Below are positions 13,526 to 27,126 of a DNA stretch of 64,000 nucleotides, in pieces. This DNA comes from Hippophae tibetana. Lineage: Eukaryota; Streptophyta; Magnoliopsida; Rosales; Elaeagnaceae. The notes below the pieces were generated by a model. The model was not told the DNA's origin. It was given only the letters and a program-made list of their open reading frames with translations, and searched no databases. Where the stretch lies: positions 37,601,843 through 37,665,842 of the forward strand of contig CM072810.1 in the NCBI GenBank assembly GCA_037013495.1, written 5' to 3'. The position numbers and the translations under genes were made by a program. Within the stretch, counting starts at the first letter, position 1; each line of letters starts with the position of its first letter.

Positions 13526-15473
13526 TCTGAAATCCATATAGAAGGCCTGTGAACTTACTGTTAAATGAATCAGTTGGGAAATTATTCGAACTGCATTATT
13601 TGTTACCAAGATGATAGCAATCCACTTTCGTGGACGGAAAGAGCTTGACTTTATAGACATCAAGTATAGTGGTACGAGCGAAGCAATATTGACACAATTG
13701 TTAGAAATGATGAATCTAATACCAATGAAGATAAAATATCTATACTTTCCCATAGCTTTACTAAATTTCTTAGAAAGAATAAACCCGTTTTTAGGGATTT
13801 AAAAAAAAGGTAATCCGAGCTCTAAAATGATTATTTCAATGAATTTATAGTTGTATTTCTTCCAAGAGACTTCAAACATTGTGGAGACCACTCATATATG
13901 CATTTGAGCAAAAAACTAAACCTAGAACTATGCAGCTGAGCAGAAATTTTGAACTCTATATCATGCAAGAGGATGAAACTTTGAACAAATTCTACGCAGG
14001 TTTTTCAATCATTATCAACTACTCGTACAATTTGGATGGACCTATTTGGAAAAAACGTAGATTGAGAAAATTGTTGTTATCCTACATTATCATTTTCAAG
14101 AAAAAGATACCTTGCTTAAATCCATATAGAAGGCCTGTGAACTTATTGTTAAATGAATCAGTTATGAAATTATTCGAACTGCATTAATTGTTACCAAGAT
14201 GATAGCAATCCACTTTCGTGGACAGAAAGAGCTTGACTTTATAGACATCAAGTATAGTGGTACGAGCGAAGCTATATTGACACAATTGTTAGAATTGATG
14301 AATCTAATACCAATGAAGAGAAAATATCTATACTTTCCCATAGATTTACTAAATTTCTTAGAAAGAATAAACCCATTTTTAGGGATTTAAAAAAAGGTAA
14401 TCCGAGCTCTAAAAGGATTATTTCAATGAATTTATATTTGTATTTCTTCCAAGCAACTTCGAACATTTTGGAGACCACTCATATAGGCATTTGAGCAAAA
14501 AAACTAAATCTAGAACTATGGAGCTGAACATACATTTTGAACTCTATATCATGCAAAAGGATGAAACTTTGAAAAAATTTTATGCAGGTTTTTCAATCAT
14601 TATCAACTACTCGTACAATTTGGATGGACCTATTTGAAAAAAAAGTAGATTGAGAAAATTGTTGTTAGCCTACATTATAATTTTCAAGAAAAAGATACCT
14701 TGCTTAAATCCATATAGAAGGCCTGTGAACTTACTATTAAATGAATCAGTTCGGAAATTATTCGAACTGCATTATTTGTTGCCAAGATGATAGCAATCCA
14801 CTTTCGCGGATGGAAAGAGCTTGACTTTATAGACATCAAGTATAGTGGTACGAGCGGAGAAATTTTGACACAATTGCTAGAATTGATGAATCTAATACCA
14901 ATCAAGAGAAAATATCTATACTTTCCCATAGATTTACTAAATTTCTTAGATAGAATAAACCCGTTTTTAGGGATTTAAGAAAAAGGTAATCCGAGCTCTA
15001 AAATTATTATTTCAATGAATTTATAGTTGTATTTCTTCCAAGCGACTTCAAACATTTTAGAGACCACTCATATAGGCATTTGAGCAAAAAACTAAATCTA
15101 GAACTATGCAGCTGAACAGAAATTTTGAACTCTATATCTTGCAAGAGGATGAAACTTTGAACAAATTCTATACAGGTTTTTCAATCATTATCAACTACTC
15201 GTACCATTTGGATGGACCTATTTGTTAAAAAAGTAGATTGAGAAAATGGTTGTTAGCCTACATTATCATTTCCAAGAAAAAGATACCTTGCTTAAATCCA
15301 TATAGAAGGCCTGTGAACTTACTGTTAAATGAATCAGTTGGGAAATTATTCGAACTGCATTATTTGTTGCCAAGATGATAGCAATCCACTTTCGCGGATG
15401 GAAAGAGCTTGACTTTATAGAAATCCAGTATAGTGGTACGAGCGAAGCAATTTTGACACAATTGTTGGAATTG
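13122..15473 (+). repeat. Tetrameric HOR A, unit 1 (2352 bp)
   Basis: First of three tandem copies of a four-monomer unit, with landmarks at 13611, 14199, 14787 and 15375. Identity with unit 2 begins right after GATATGATG (unit 1 side) versus GGAATTGATG (unit 2 side), giving the left edge at about 13122. Differences from units 2 and 3 that I could see are single bases, such as CTTACAAGC near 13273 for CTTCCAAGC and TTTATATTTG near 14438 for TTTATAGTTG. The four monomers are clearly different from each other: one has CATAGCTTTAC, one CTGCATTAATTG, one CAATTGCTAG, one GTACCATTTGG. Confidence 0.95.
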
Positions 15474-17825
15474 ATGAATCTAATACCAATGAAGAGAAAA
15501 TATCTATACTTTCCCATAGATTTTCTAAATTTCTTAGAAAGAATAAACCCGTTTTTAGTAATTTAAGAAAAAGGTAATCTGAGCTCTAAAATGATTATTT
15601 CATTGAATTTATAGTTGTATTTCTTCCAAGCGACTTCAAACATTTTGGAGACCACTCATATAGGCATTTGAGCCAAAAACTAAATCTAGAACTATGCAGC
15701 TGAACATAAATTTTGAACTCTATATCATGCAAGAGGATGAAACTTTGAACAAATTCTATGCAGGTTTTTCAATCAATTTCAACTACCCGTACAATTTGGA
15801 TGGACCTATTTGGAAAAAACGTAGATTGAGAAAATTGTTGTTATCCTACATTATCATTTTCAAGAAAAAGATACCTTTCTGAAATCCATATAGAAGTCCT
15901 GTGAACTTACTGTTAAATGAATCAGTTGGGAAATTATTCGAACTGCATTATTTGTTACCAAGATGATAGCAATCCACTTTCGTGGACGGAAAGAGCTTGA
16001 CTTTATAGACATCAAGTATAGTGGTACGAGCGAAGCAATATTGACACAATTGTTAGAAATGATGAATCTAATACCAATGAAGATAAAATATCTATACTTT
16101 CCCATAGCTTTACTAATTTTCTTAGAAAGAATAAACCCGTTTTTAGGGATTTAAAAAAAAGGTAATCCGAGCTCTAAAATGATTATTTCAATGAATTTAT
16201 AGTTGTATTTCTTCCAAGAGACTTCAAACATTGTGGAGACCACTCATATATGCATTTGAGCAAAAAACTAAACCTAGAACTATGCAGCTGAGCAGAAATT
16301 TTGAACTCTATATCATGCAAGAGGATGAAACTTTGAACAAATTCTACGCAGGTTTTTCAATCATTATCAACTACTCGTACAATTTGGATGGACCTATTTG
16401 GAAAAAACGTAGATTGAGAAAATTGTTGTTATCCTACATTATCATTTTCAAGAAAAAGATACCTTGCTTAAATCCATATAGAAGGCCTGTGAACTTATTG
16501 TTAAATGAATCAGTTATGAAATTATTCGAACTGCATTAATTGTTACCAAGATGATAGCAATCCACTTTCGTGGACAGAAAGAGCTTGACTTTATAGACAT
16601 CAAGTATAGTGGTACGAGTGAAGCTATATTGACACAATTGTTAGAATTGATGAATCTAATACCAATGAAGAGAAAATATCTATACTTTCCCATAGATTTA
16701 CTAAATTTCTTAGAAAGAATAAACCCATTTTTAGGGATTTAAAAAAAGGTAATCCGAGCTCTAAAAGGATTATTTCAATGAATTTATAGTTGTATTTCTT
16801 CCAAGCAACTTCGAACATTTTGGAGACCACTCATATAGGCATTTGAGCAAAAAAACTAAATCTAGAACTATGGAGCTGAACATACATTTTGAACTCTATA
16901 TCATGCAAAAGGATGAAACTTTGAAAAAATTTTATGCAGGTTTTTCAATCATTATCAACTACTCGTACAATTTGGATGGACCTATTTGAAAAAAAAGTAG
17001 ATTGAGAAAATTGTTGTTAGCCTACATTATAATTTTCAAGAAAAAGATACCTTGCTTAAATCCATATAGAAGGCCTGTGAACTTACTATTAAATGAATCA
17101 GTTCGGAAATTATTCGAACTGCATTATTTGTTGCCAAGATGATAGCAATCCACTTTCGCGGATGGAAAGAGCTTGACTTTATAGACATCAAGTATAGTGG
17201 TACGAGCGGAGAAATTTTGACACAATTGCTAGAATTGATGAATCTAATACCAATCAAGAGAAAATATCTATACTTTCCCATAGATTTACTAAATTTCTTA
17301 GATAGAATAAACCCGTTTTTAGGGATTTAAGAAAAAGGTAATCCGAGCTCTAAAATTATTATTTCAATGAATTTATAGTTGTATTTCTTCCAAGCGACTT
17401 CAAACATTTTAGAGACCACTCATATAGGCATTTGAGCAAAAAACTAAATCTAGAACTATGCAGCTGAACAGAAATTTTGAACTCTATATCTTGCAAGAGG
17501 ATGAAACTTTGAACAAATTCTATACAGGTTTTTCAATCATTATCAACTACTCGTACCATTTGGATGGACCTATTTGTTAAAAAAGTAGATTGAGAAAATG
17601 GTTGTTAGCCTACATTATCATTTCCAAGAAAAAGATACCTTGCTTAAATCCATATAGAAGGCCTGTGAACTTACTGTTAAATGAATCAGTTGGGAAATTA
17701 TTCGAACTGCATTATTTGTTGCCAAGATGATAGCAATCCACTTTCGCGGATGGAAAGAGCTTGACTTTATAGAAATCCAGTATAGTGGTACGAGCGAAGC
17801 AATTTTGACACAATTGTTGGAATTG
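15474..17825 (+). repeat. Tetrameric HOR A, unit 2 (2352 bp)
   Basis: Same four monomer types in the same order as unit 1, with landmarks at 15963, 16551, 17139 and 17727. Private changes seen are TAGAAGTCCTG near 15893 (TAGAAGGCCTG in the others, destroying a StuI site), CTAATTTTCTT near 16112 (CTAAATTTCTT in the others) and ACGAGTGAAG near 16614 (ACGAGCGAAG in the others). With only a handful of differences in 2352 bp the units are well above 99% identical by eye. Confidence 0.95.
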
Positions 17826-20227
17826 ATGAATCTAATACCAATGAAGAGAAAATATCTATACTTTCCCATAGATTTTCTAAATTTCTTAGAAAGAATAAAC
17901 CCGTTTTTAGTAATTTAAGAAAAAGGTAATCTGAGCTCTAAAATGATTATTTCATTGAATTTATAGTTGTATTTCTTCCAAGCGACTTCAAACATTTTGG
18001 AGACCACTCATATAGGCATTTGAGCCAAAAACTAAATCTAGAACTATGCAGCTGAACATAAATTTTGAACTCTATATCATGCAAGAGGATGAAACTTTGA
18101 ACAAATTCTATGCAGGTTTTTCAATCAATTTCAACTACCCGTACAATTTGGATGGACCTATTTGGAAAAAACGTAGATTGAGAAAATTGTTGTTATCCTA
18201 CATTATCATTTTCAAGAAAAAGATACCTTTCTGAAATCCATATAGAAGGCCTGTGAACTTACTGTTAAATGAATCAGTTGGGAAATTATTCGAACTGCAT
18301 TATTTGTTACCAAGATGATAGCAATCCACTTTCGTGGACGGAAAGAGCTTGACTTTATAGACATCAAGTATAGTGGTACGAGCGAAGCAATATTGACACA
18401 ATTGTTAGAAATGATGAATCTAATACCAATGAAGATAAAATATCTATACTTTCCCATAGCTTTACTAAATTTCTTAGAAAGAATAAACCCGTTTTTAGGG
18501 ATTTAAAAAAAAGGTAATCCGAGCTCTAAAATGATTATTTCAATGAATTTATAGTTGTATTTCTTCCAAGAGACTTCAAACATTGTGGAGACCACTCATA
18601 TATGCATTTGAGCAAAAAACTAAACCTAGAACTATGCAGCTGAGCAGAAATTTTGAACTCTATATCATGCAAGAGGATGAAACTTTGAACAAATTCTACG
18701 CAGGTTTTTCAATCATTATCAACTACTCGTACAATTTGGATGGACCTATTTGGAAAAAACGTAGATTGAGAAAATTGTTGTTATCCTACATTATCATTTT
18801 CAAGAAAAAGATACCTTGCTTAAATCCATATAGAAGGCCTGTGAACTTATTGTTAAATGAATCAGTTATGAAATTATTCGAACTGCATTAATTGTTACCA
18901 AGATGATAGCAATCCACTTTCGTGGACAGAAAGAGCTTGACTTTATAGACATCAAGTATAGTGGTACGAGCGAAGCTATATTGACACAATTGTTAGAATT
19001 GATGAATCTAATACCAATGAAGAGAAAATATCTATACTTTCCCATAGATTTACTAAATTTCTTAGAAAGAATAAACCCATTTTTAGGGATTTAAAAAAAG
19101 GTAATCCGAGCTCTAAAAGGATTATTTCAATGAATTTATAGTTGTATTTCTTCCAAGCAACTTCGAACATTTTGGAGACCACTCATATAGGCATTTGAGC
19201 AAAAAAACTAAATCTAGAACTATGGAGCTGAACATACATTTTGAACTCTATATCATGCAAAAGGATGAAACTTTGAAAAAATTTTATGCAGGTTTTTCAA
19301 TCATTATCAACTACTCGTACAATTTGGATGGACCTATTTGAAAAAAAAGTAGATTGAGAAAATTGTTGTTAGCCTACATTATAATTTTCAAGAAAAAGAT
19401 ACCTTGCTTAAATCCATATAGAAGGCCTGTGAACTTACTATTAAATGAATCAGTTCGGAAATTATTCGAACTGCATTATTTGTTGCCAAGATGATAGCAA
19501 TCCACTTTCGCGGATGGAAAGAGCTTGACTTTATAGACATCAAGTATAGTGGTACGAGCGGAGAAATTTTGACACAATTGCTAGAATTGATGAATCTAAT
19601 ACCAATCAAGAGAAAATATCTATACTTTCCCATAGATTTACTAAATTTCTTAGATAGAATAAACCCGTTTTTAGGGATTTAAGAAAAAGGTAATCCGAGC
19701 TCTAAAATTATTATTTCAATGAATTTATAGTTGTATTTCTTCCAAGCGACTTCAAACATTTTAGAGACCACTCATATAGGCATTTGAGCAAAAAACTAAA
19801 TCTAGAACTATGCAGCTGAACAGAAATTTTGAACTCTATATCTTGCAAGAGGATGAAACTTTGAACAAATTCTATACAGGTTTTTCAATCATTATCAACT
19901 ACTCGTACCATTTGGATGGACCTATTTGTTAAAAAAGTAGATTGAGAAAATGGTTGTTAGCCTACATTATCATTTCCAAGAAAAAGATACCTTGCTTAAA
20001 TCCATATAGAAGGCCTGTGAACTTACTGTTAAATGAATCAGTTGGGAAATTATTCGAACTGCATTATTTGTTGCCAAGATGATAGCAATCCACTTTCGCG
20101 GATGGAAAGAGCTTGACTTTATAGAAATCCAGTATAGTGGTACGAGCGAAGCAATTTTGACACAATTGTTGGAATTGATGAATCTAATACCAATGAAGAG
20201 AAAATATCTATACTTTCCCATAGATTT
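17826..20227 (+). repeat. Tetrameric HOR A, unit 3 (2352 bp plus ~50 bp)
   Basis: Third copy with landmarks at 18315, 18903, 19491 and 20079. It matches the preceding units until about 20227, where TAGATTTACTAAA replaces TAGATTTTCTAAA and the array returns to a more common subtype. The left edge (phase about +100 from the landmark) and the right edge fall close to the same phase of the monomer, as expected for unequal exchange of a whole number of monomers. Confidence 0.95.
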
Positions 20228-23200
20228 ACTAAATTTCTTAGAAAGAATAAACCCGTTTTTAGGGATTTAAAAAAAAGGTAATCCGAGCTCTAAAATGATT
20301 ATTTCAATGAATTTATAGTTGTATTTCTTCCAAGCGACTTCATACATTTTGGAGACCACTCATATAGGCATTTGAGCAAAAAATAAATCTAGAACTATGT
20401 AGCTGAACATAAATTTTGAACTCTATATCATGCAAGAGGATGAAACTTTGAACAAATTCTATGCAGGTTTTTCATTCAATTTCAACTACCCGTACAATTT
20501 CGATGGACCTATTTGGAAAAAACGTAGATGGAGAAAATTGTTGTTATCCTACATTATCATTTTCAAGAAAAAGATACCTTGCTTAAATCCATATAGAAGG
20601 CCTGTGAACTTGCTGTTAAATGAATCAGTTGGGAAATTATTCGAACTGCATTATTTGTTACCAAGATGATAGCAATCCACTTTCGTGGACGGAAAGAGCT
20701 TGACTTTATAGACATCAAGAATAGTGGTACGAGCGGAGAAATTTTGACACAATTGCTAGAATTGATGAATCTAATACCAATGAAGAGAAAATATCTATAC
20801 TTTCCCATAGATTTAATACATTTCGTAGAAAGAATGAACCCGTTTTTAGGGATTTAAGAAAAATGTAATCCGAGCTCTAAAATGATTATTTCAATGAATT
20901 TATAGTTGTATTTCTTCCAAGCGATTTCAAACATTTTGGAGACCACTCATATAGGCATTTGAGCAAAAAAAACTAAATCTAGAACTATGCAGCTGAACAT
21001 ACATTTTGAACTCTATATCATGCAAGAGGATGAAACTTTGAACAAATTCTATGCAGGTTTTTCAATCATTATCAACTACTCGTACAATTTGGATGGACCT
21101 ATTTGGTAAAAAAAGTAGATTGAGAAAATTGTTGTTAGCCTACATTATCATTTTCAAGAAAAAGATACCTTGCTTAAATCCATATAGAAGGCCTGTGAAC
21201 TTGCTGTTAAATGAATCAGTTCGGAAATTATTCGAACTGCATTATTTGTTGCTAAGATGATAGCAATCCACTTTCTCGGATGGAAAGAACTTGACTTTAT
21301 AGACATGAAGTATAGTGGTACGAGCGAAGCTATTTTGACACAATTGTTAGATATGATGAATCTAATACCAATGAAGAGAAAATATCTATACTTTCCCATA
21401 GATATACTAAATTTCTTAGAAAAAATAACCCCGTTTTTAGGGATTTAAGAAAAAGGTAATCCGAGCTCTAAAATGATTATTTCATTGAATTTATAGTTGT
21501 ATTTCTTCCAAGCGACTTCAAACATTTTGGAGACCACTCATATAGGCATTTGAGCACAAAACTAAATCTAGAACTATGCAGTTGAACATAAATTTTGAAC
21601 TCTATATCTTGCAAGAGGATGAAACTTTGAACAAATTCTATGCCGGTTTTTCAATCAATATCAACTACTCGTACAAGTTGGATGGACCTATTTGGTAAAA
21701 AAAGTAGATTGAGAAAATTGTTGTTAGCCTACATTATCATTTTCAAGAAAAAGATACCTTGCTTAAATCCATATAGAAGGCCTGTGAACTTGCTGTTAAA
21801 TGAATCAGTTGGGAAATTATTCGAACTGCATTATTTGTTGCTAAGATGATAGCAATCCACTTTCGCGGATGGAAAGAGCTTGACTTTATATACATCAAGT
21901 ATAGTGGTACGAGCGAATCAATTTTGACACAATTGTTAGAATTGATGAATCTAATACCAATGAAGAGAAAATATCTATACTTTCCCATAGATTTACTAAA
22001 TTCGTAGAAAGAATAAACCCGTTTTTTGGGATTTAAGAAAAAGGTAATCCGAGCTCTAAAATGATTATTTCAAAGAATTTATAGTTGTATTTCTTCCAAG
22101 CGACTTCAAACATTTTGGAGACCACTCATATAGGCATTTGAGCAAAAAAACTAAATCTAGAACTATGCAGCTGAACATAAATTTTGAACTCTATATCATA
22201 CAAGAGGATGAAACTTTGAACAAATTCTATGCAGGTTTTTCAATCATTATCAACTACCCGTACAATTTGGATGGACGTATTTGAAAAAAAGTAGATTGAG
22301 AAAATTGTTGTTAGCCTACATTATCATTTTCAAGAAAAAGATACCTTGCTTAAATCCATATAGAAGGCCTGTGAACTTGCTGTTAAATGAATCAGTTGGG
22401 AAATTATTCGCACTGCATTATTTGTTGTTAAGATGATAGCAATCCACTTTCGCGGATGGAAAGAGCTTGACTTTATAGACATCAAGTATAGTGGTACGAG
22501 CGAATCAATTTTGACACAATTGTTAGAATTGATGAATCTAATACCAATGAAGAGAAAATATCTATACTTTCCCATAGATTTACTAAATTCGTAGAAAGAA
22601 TAAACCCGTTTTTTGGGATTTAAGAAAAAGGTAATGCGAGCTCTAAAATGATTATTTCAAAGAATTTATAGTTGTATTTCTTCCAAGCGACTTCAAACAT
22701 TTTGGGGACCACTCATATAGGCATTTGAGCAAAAAATAAATCTAGAACTATGTAGCTGAACATAAATTTTGAACTCTATATCATGCAAGAGGATGAAACT
22801 TTGAACAAATTCTATGCAGGTTTTTCAATCAATTTCAACTACCCGTACAATTTGGATGGACCTATTTGGAAAAAACGTAGATTGAGAAAATTATTGTTAG
22901 CCTACATTATCATTTTCAAGAAAAAGATACCTTGCTTAAATCCATATAGAAGGCCTGTGAACTTGCTGTTAAATGAATCAGTTGGGAAATTATTCGCACT
23001 GCATTATTTGTTGCTAAGATGATAGCAATCCACTTTCGCGGATGGAAAGAGCTTGACTTTATAGACATCAAGTATAATGGTACGAGCGAATCAATTTTGA
23101 CACAATTGTTAGAATTGATGAATCTAATACCAATGAAGAGAAAATATCTATACTTTCCCATAGATTTACTAAATTCGTAGAAAGAATAACCCCGTTTTTT

Positions 23201-26200
23201 GGGATTTAAGAAAAAGGTAATCCGAGCTCTAAAATGATTATTTCAATGAATTTATAGTTGTATTTCTTCCAAGGAACTTCAAACATTTTGGAGACCACTC
23301 ATATAGGCATTTGAGCAAAAAATAAATGTAGAACTATGTAGCTGAACATAAATTTTGAACTCTATATCATGCAAGAGGATGAAACTTTGAATAAATTCTA
23401 TGCAGGTTTTTCAATCAATTTCAACTACCCGTACAATTTGGATGGACCTATTTGGAAAAAACGTAGATTGAGAAAATTGTTGTTAGCCTACATTATCATT
23501 TTCAAGAAAAAGATACCTTGCTTAAATCCATATAGAAGGCCTGTGAACTTGTTGTTAAATGAATCAGTTCGGAAATTATTCGAACTGCATTATTTGTTGC
23601 TAAGATGATAGCAATCCATTTTCGCGGATGGAAAGAGCTTGACTTTATAGACATCAAGTATAGTGGTACGAGTGGAGCAATTTTGACACAATTGTTAGAA
23701 TTGATGAATCTAATACCAATGAAGAGAAAATATCTATACTTTCCCATAGATTTACTAAATTTCTTAGAAAGAATAAACCTGTTTTTAGGGATTTAAAAAA
23801 AAGGTAATCCGAGCTCTAAAATGATTATTTCAATGAATTTATAGTTGTATTTCTTCCAAGAAACTTCAAACATTTTGGAGACCACTCATATAGGCATTTG
23901 AGCAAAAAATAAATCTAGAACTATGTAGCTAAACATAAATTTTGAACTCTATATCATGCAAGAGGATGAAACTTTGAACAAATTCTATGCAGGTTTTTCA
24001 ATCAATTTCAACTACCTGTACAATTTGGATGGACCTATTTGGAAAAAACGTAGATTGAGAAAATTGTTGTTAGCCTACATTATCATTATCAAGAAAAAGA
24101 TACCTTGCTTAAATCCATATAGAAGGCCTGTGAACTTGCTGTTAAATGAATCAGTTGGGAAATTATTCGCACTGCATTATTTGTTGCTAAGATGATAGCA
24201 ATCCACTTTCGCGGATGGAAAGAGCTTGACTTTATAGACATCAAGTATAGTGGTACGAGCGAATCAATTTTGACACAATTGTTAGAATTGATGAATCTAA
24301 TACCAATGAAGACAAAATATCTATACTTTCCCATAGATTTACTAAATTCGTAGAAAGAATAACCCCGTTTTTTGGGATTTAAGAAAAAGGTAATCCGAGC
24401 TCTAAAATGATTATTTCAAGGAATTTATAGTTGTATTTCTTCCAAGCGACTTCAAACATTATGGGGACCACTCATATAGGTATTTGAGCCAAAAACTAAA
24501 TCTAGAACTATCCAGCTGAACAGAAATTTTGAACTCTATATCTTGCAAGAGGATGAAACTTTGAACAAATTCTATGCAGGTTTTTCAATCATTATCAACT
24601 ACTCGTACAATTTGGATGGACCTATTTGTTAAAAAAGTAGATTGAGAAAATGGTTGTTAGCCTACATTATCATTTCCAAGAAAAAGATACCTTGCTTAAA
24701 TCCATATAGAAGGCCTGTGAACTTACGGTTAAATGAATCAGTTGGGAAATTATTCGAACTGCATTATTTGTTGCCAAGATGATAGCAATCCACTTTCGCG
24801 GATGGAAAGAGCTTGACTTTATAGACATCAAGTATAGTGGTACGAGCGAAGAAATTTTGACACAATTGTTAGAATTGATGAATCTAATACCAATGAAGAG
24901 AAAATATCTATACTTTCCCATAGATTTACTAAATTTCTTAGAAAGAATAAACCCGTTTTTAGGGATTTAAGAAAAAGGTAATTCGAGCTCTAAAATGATT
25001 ATTTCAATGAATTTATAGTTGTATTTCTTCCAAGAAACTTCAAACATTTTGGAGACCACTCATATAGGCATTTGAACAAAAAACTAAATCTAGAACTATG
25101 CAACTGAATATAAAATTTGAACTCTATATCATGCAAGAGGATGAAACTTTGAACAAATTCTATGCAGGTTTTTCAATCATTATCAACTACCCGTACAATT
25201 TGGATGGACCTATTTGGAAAAAAAAGAAGATTGAGAAAATTGTAGTTAGCCTACATTATCATTTTCAAGAAAAAGATACCTTGCTTAAATCCATATAGAA
25301 GGCCTGTGAACTTGCTGTTAAATGAATCAGTTGGGAAATTATTCGCACTGCATTATTTGTTGCTAAGATGATAGCAATCCACTTTCGTGGACGGAAATAG
25401 CTTGACTTTATAGACATCAAGTATAGTGGTACGAACGAAGCAATTTTGACACAATTGTTAGAAATGATGAATCTAATACCAATGAAGAGAAAATATCTAT
25501 ACTTTCCCATAGATTTACTAAATTTCTTAGAAAGAATAAACCCGTTTTTACGGATTTAAAAAAAAGGTAATCCGAGCTCTAAAATGATTATTTCAATGAA
25601 TTTATAGTTGTATTTCTTCCAAGCAACTTCAAACATTTTGGAGACCACTCATATAGGCATTTGAGCAAACAATAAATGTAGAACTATGTAGCTGAACATA
25701 AATTTTGAACTCTATATCATGCAAGAGGATGAAACTTTGAACAAATTCTATGCAGGTTTTTCAATCAATTTCAACTACCCGTACAATTTGGATGGACCTA
25801 TTTGGAAAAAACGTAGATTGAGAAAATTGTTGTTATCCTACATTATCATTTTCAAGAAAAAGATACCTTGCTTAAATCCATATAGAAGGCCTGTGAACTT
25901 ACTGTTAAATGAATCAGTTGGGAAATTATTCGAACTGCATTATTTGTTACCAAGATGATAGCAATCCACTTTCGTGGACGGAAAGAGCTTGACTTTATAG
26001 ACATCAAGTATAGTGGTACGAGTGGAGCAATTTTGACACAATTGTTAGAATTGATGAATCTAATACCAATGAAGAGAAAATATCTATACTTTCCCATAGA
26101 TTTACTAAATTTCTTAGAAAGAATAAACCCGTTTTTAGGGATTTAAGAAAAAGGTAATCCGAGCTCTAAAATGATTATTTCATTGAATTTATAGTTGTAT

Positions 26201-27126
26201 TTCTTCCAAGCGACTTCAAACATTTTGGAGACCACTCATATAGGCATTTGAGCAAAAAAACTAAATCTAGAACTATGCAGCTGAACATAAATTTTGAACT
26301 CTATATCATGCAAGAGGATGAAACTTTGAACAAATTCTATGCAGGTTTTTCAATCATTATCAACACCTCGTACAATTTGGATGGACCTATTTGTTAAAAA
26401 AGTAGATTGAGAAAATGGTTGTTAGCCTACATTATCATTTCCAAGAAAAAGATACCTTGCTTAAATCCATATAGAGAACCTGTGAACTTACTGTTAAATG
26501 AACAGTTGGGAAATTATTCGACCTGCATTATTTGTTGCCAAGATGATAGCAATCCACTTTCGCGGATGGAAAGAGCTTGACTTTATAGACATCAAGTATA
26601 GTGGTACGAGCGAAGCAATTTTGACACAATTGTTAGAATTGATGACTCTAATACCAATGAAGAGAAAATATCTATACTTTCCCATAGATTTACTAAATTT
26701 CTTAGAAAGAATAAACCCGTTTTTAGGGATTTAAGAAAAAGGTAATCCGAGCTCTAAAATGATTATTTCATTGAATTTATAGTTGTGTTTCTTCCAAGCG
26801 ACTTCAAACATTTTGGAGACCACTCATATAGGCATTTGAGCAAAAAAACTAAATCAAGAACTATGCACCTGAACATACATTTTGAACTCTATATCATGCA
26901 AGAGGATGAAACTTTGAACAAATTCTATGCAGGTTTTTCAATCATTATCAACACCTCGTACAATTTGTATGGACCTATTTGTTAAAAAAGTAGATTGAGA
27001 AAATGGTTGTTAGCCTACATTATCATTTCCAAGAAAAAGATACCTTGCTTAAATCCATATAGAGAACCTGTGAACTTACTGTTAAATGAACAGTTGGGAA
27101 ATTATTCGACCTGCATTATTTGTTGC
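20228..27126 (+). repeat. Mixed monomers between tetrameric HORs A and B
   Basis: Monomers at 20666 to 26543 with spacings of 586-591 bp and no clean multi-monomer unit. Highlights: 21051-21860 resembles 9285-10090 (about 20 monomers upstream), including the GAGCACAAAAC/CAGTTGAAC haplotype. The 25719-26146 segment resembles 6897-7324. Two neighbouring copies near 26480 and 27065 share AGAGAACCTGTG and a lost base pair in ATGAACAGTTGGG, which opens a longer plus-strand frame from 26498. No gene or inserted element is visible. Confidence 0.85.
21846..24778 (+). repeat. Cluster of monomers sharing a 1-bp deletion
   Basis: Copies starting at 21846, 22433, 23019 and 24192 all read CTAAATTCGTAG (one T fewer than the usual TAAATTTCGTAG). 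They also share GAGCGAATCAATTTTG and a longer T-run in CCCGTTTTTTGGG. The copy at 23605 interrupts the series with a different subtype. The deletion shifts the 63-codon frame in every one of these copies, yet the lineage has been amplified. Related copies with the same deletion sit at 1847, 5373 and 6547, so this variant is old and dispersed in the array. Confidence 0.8.
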
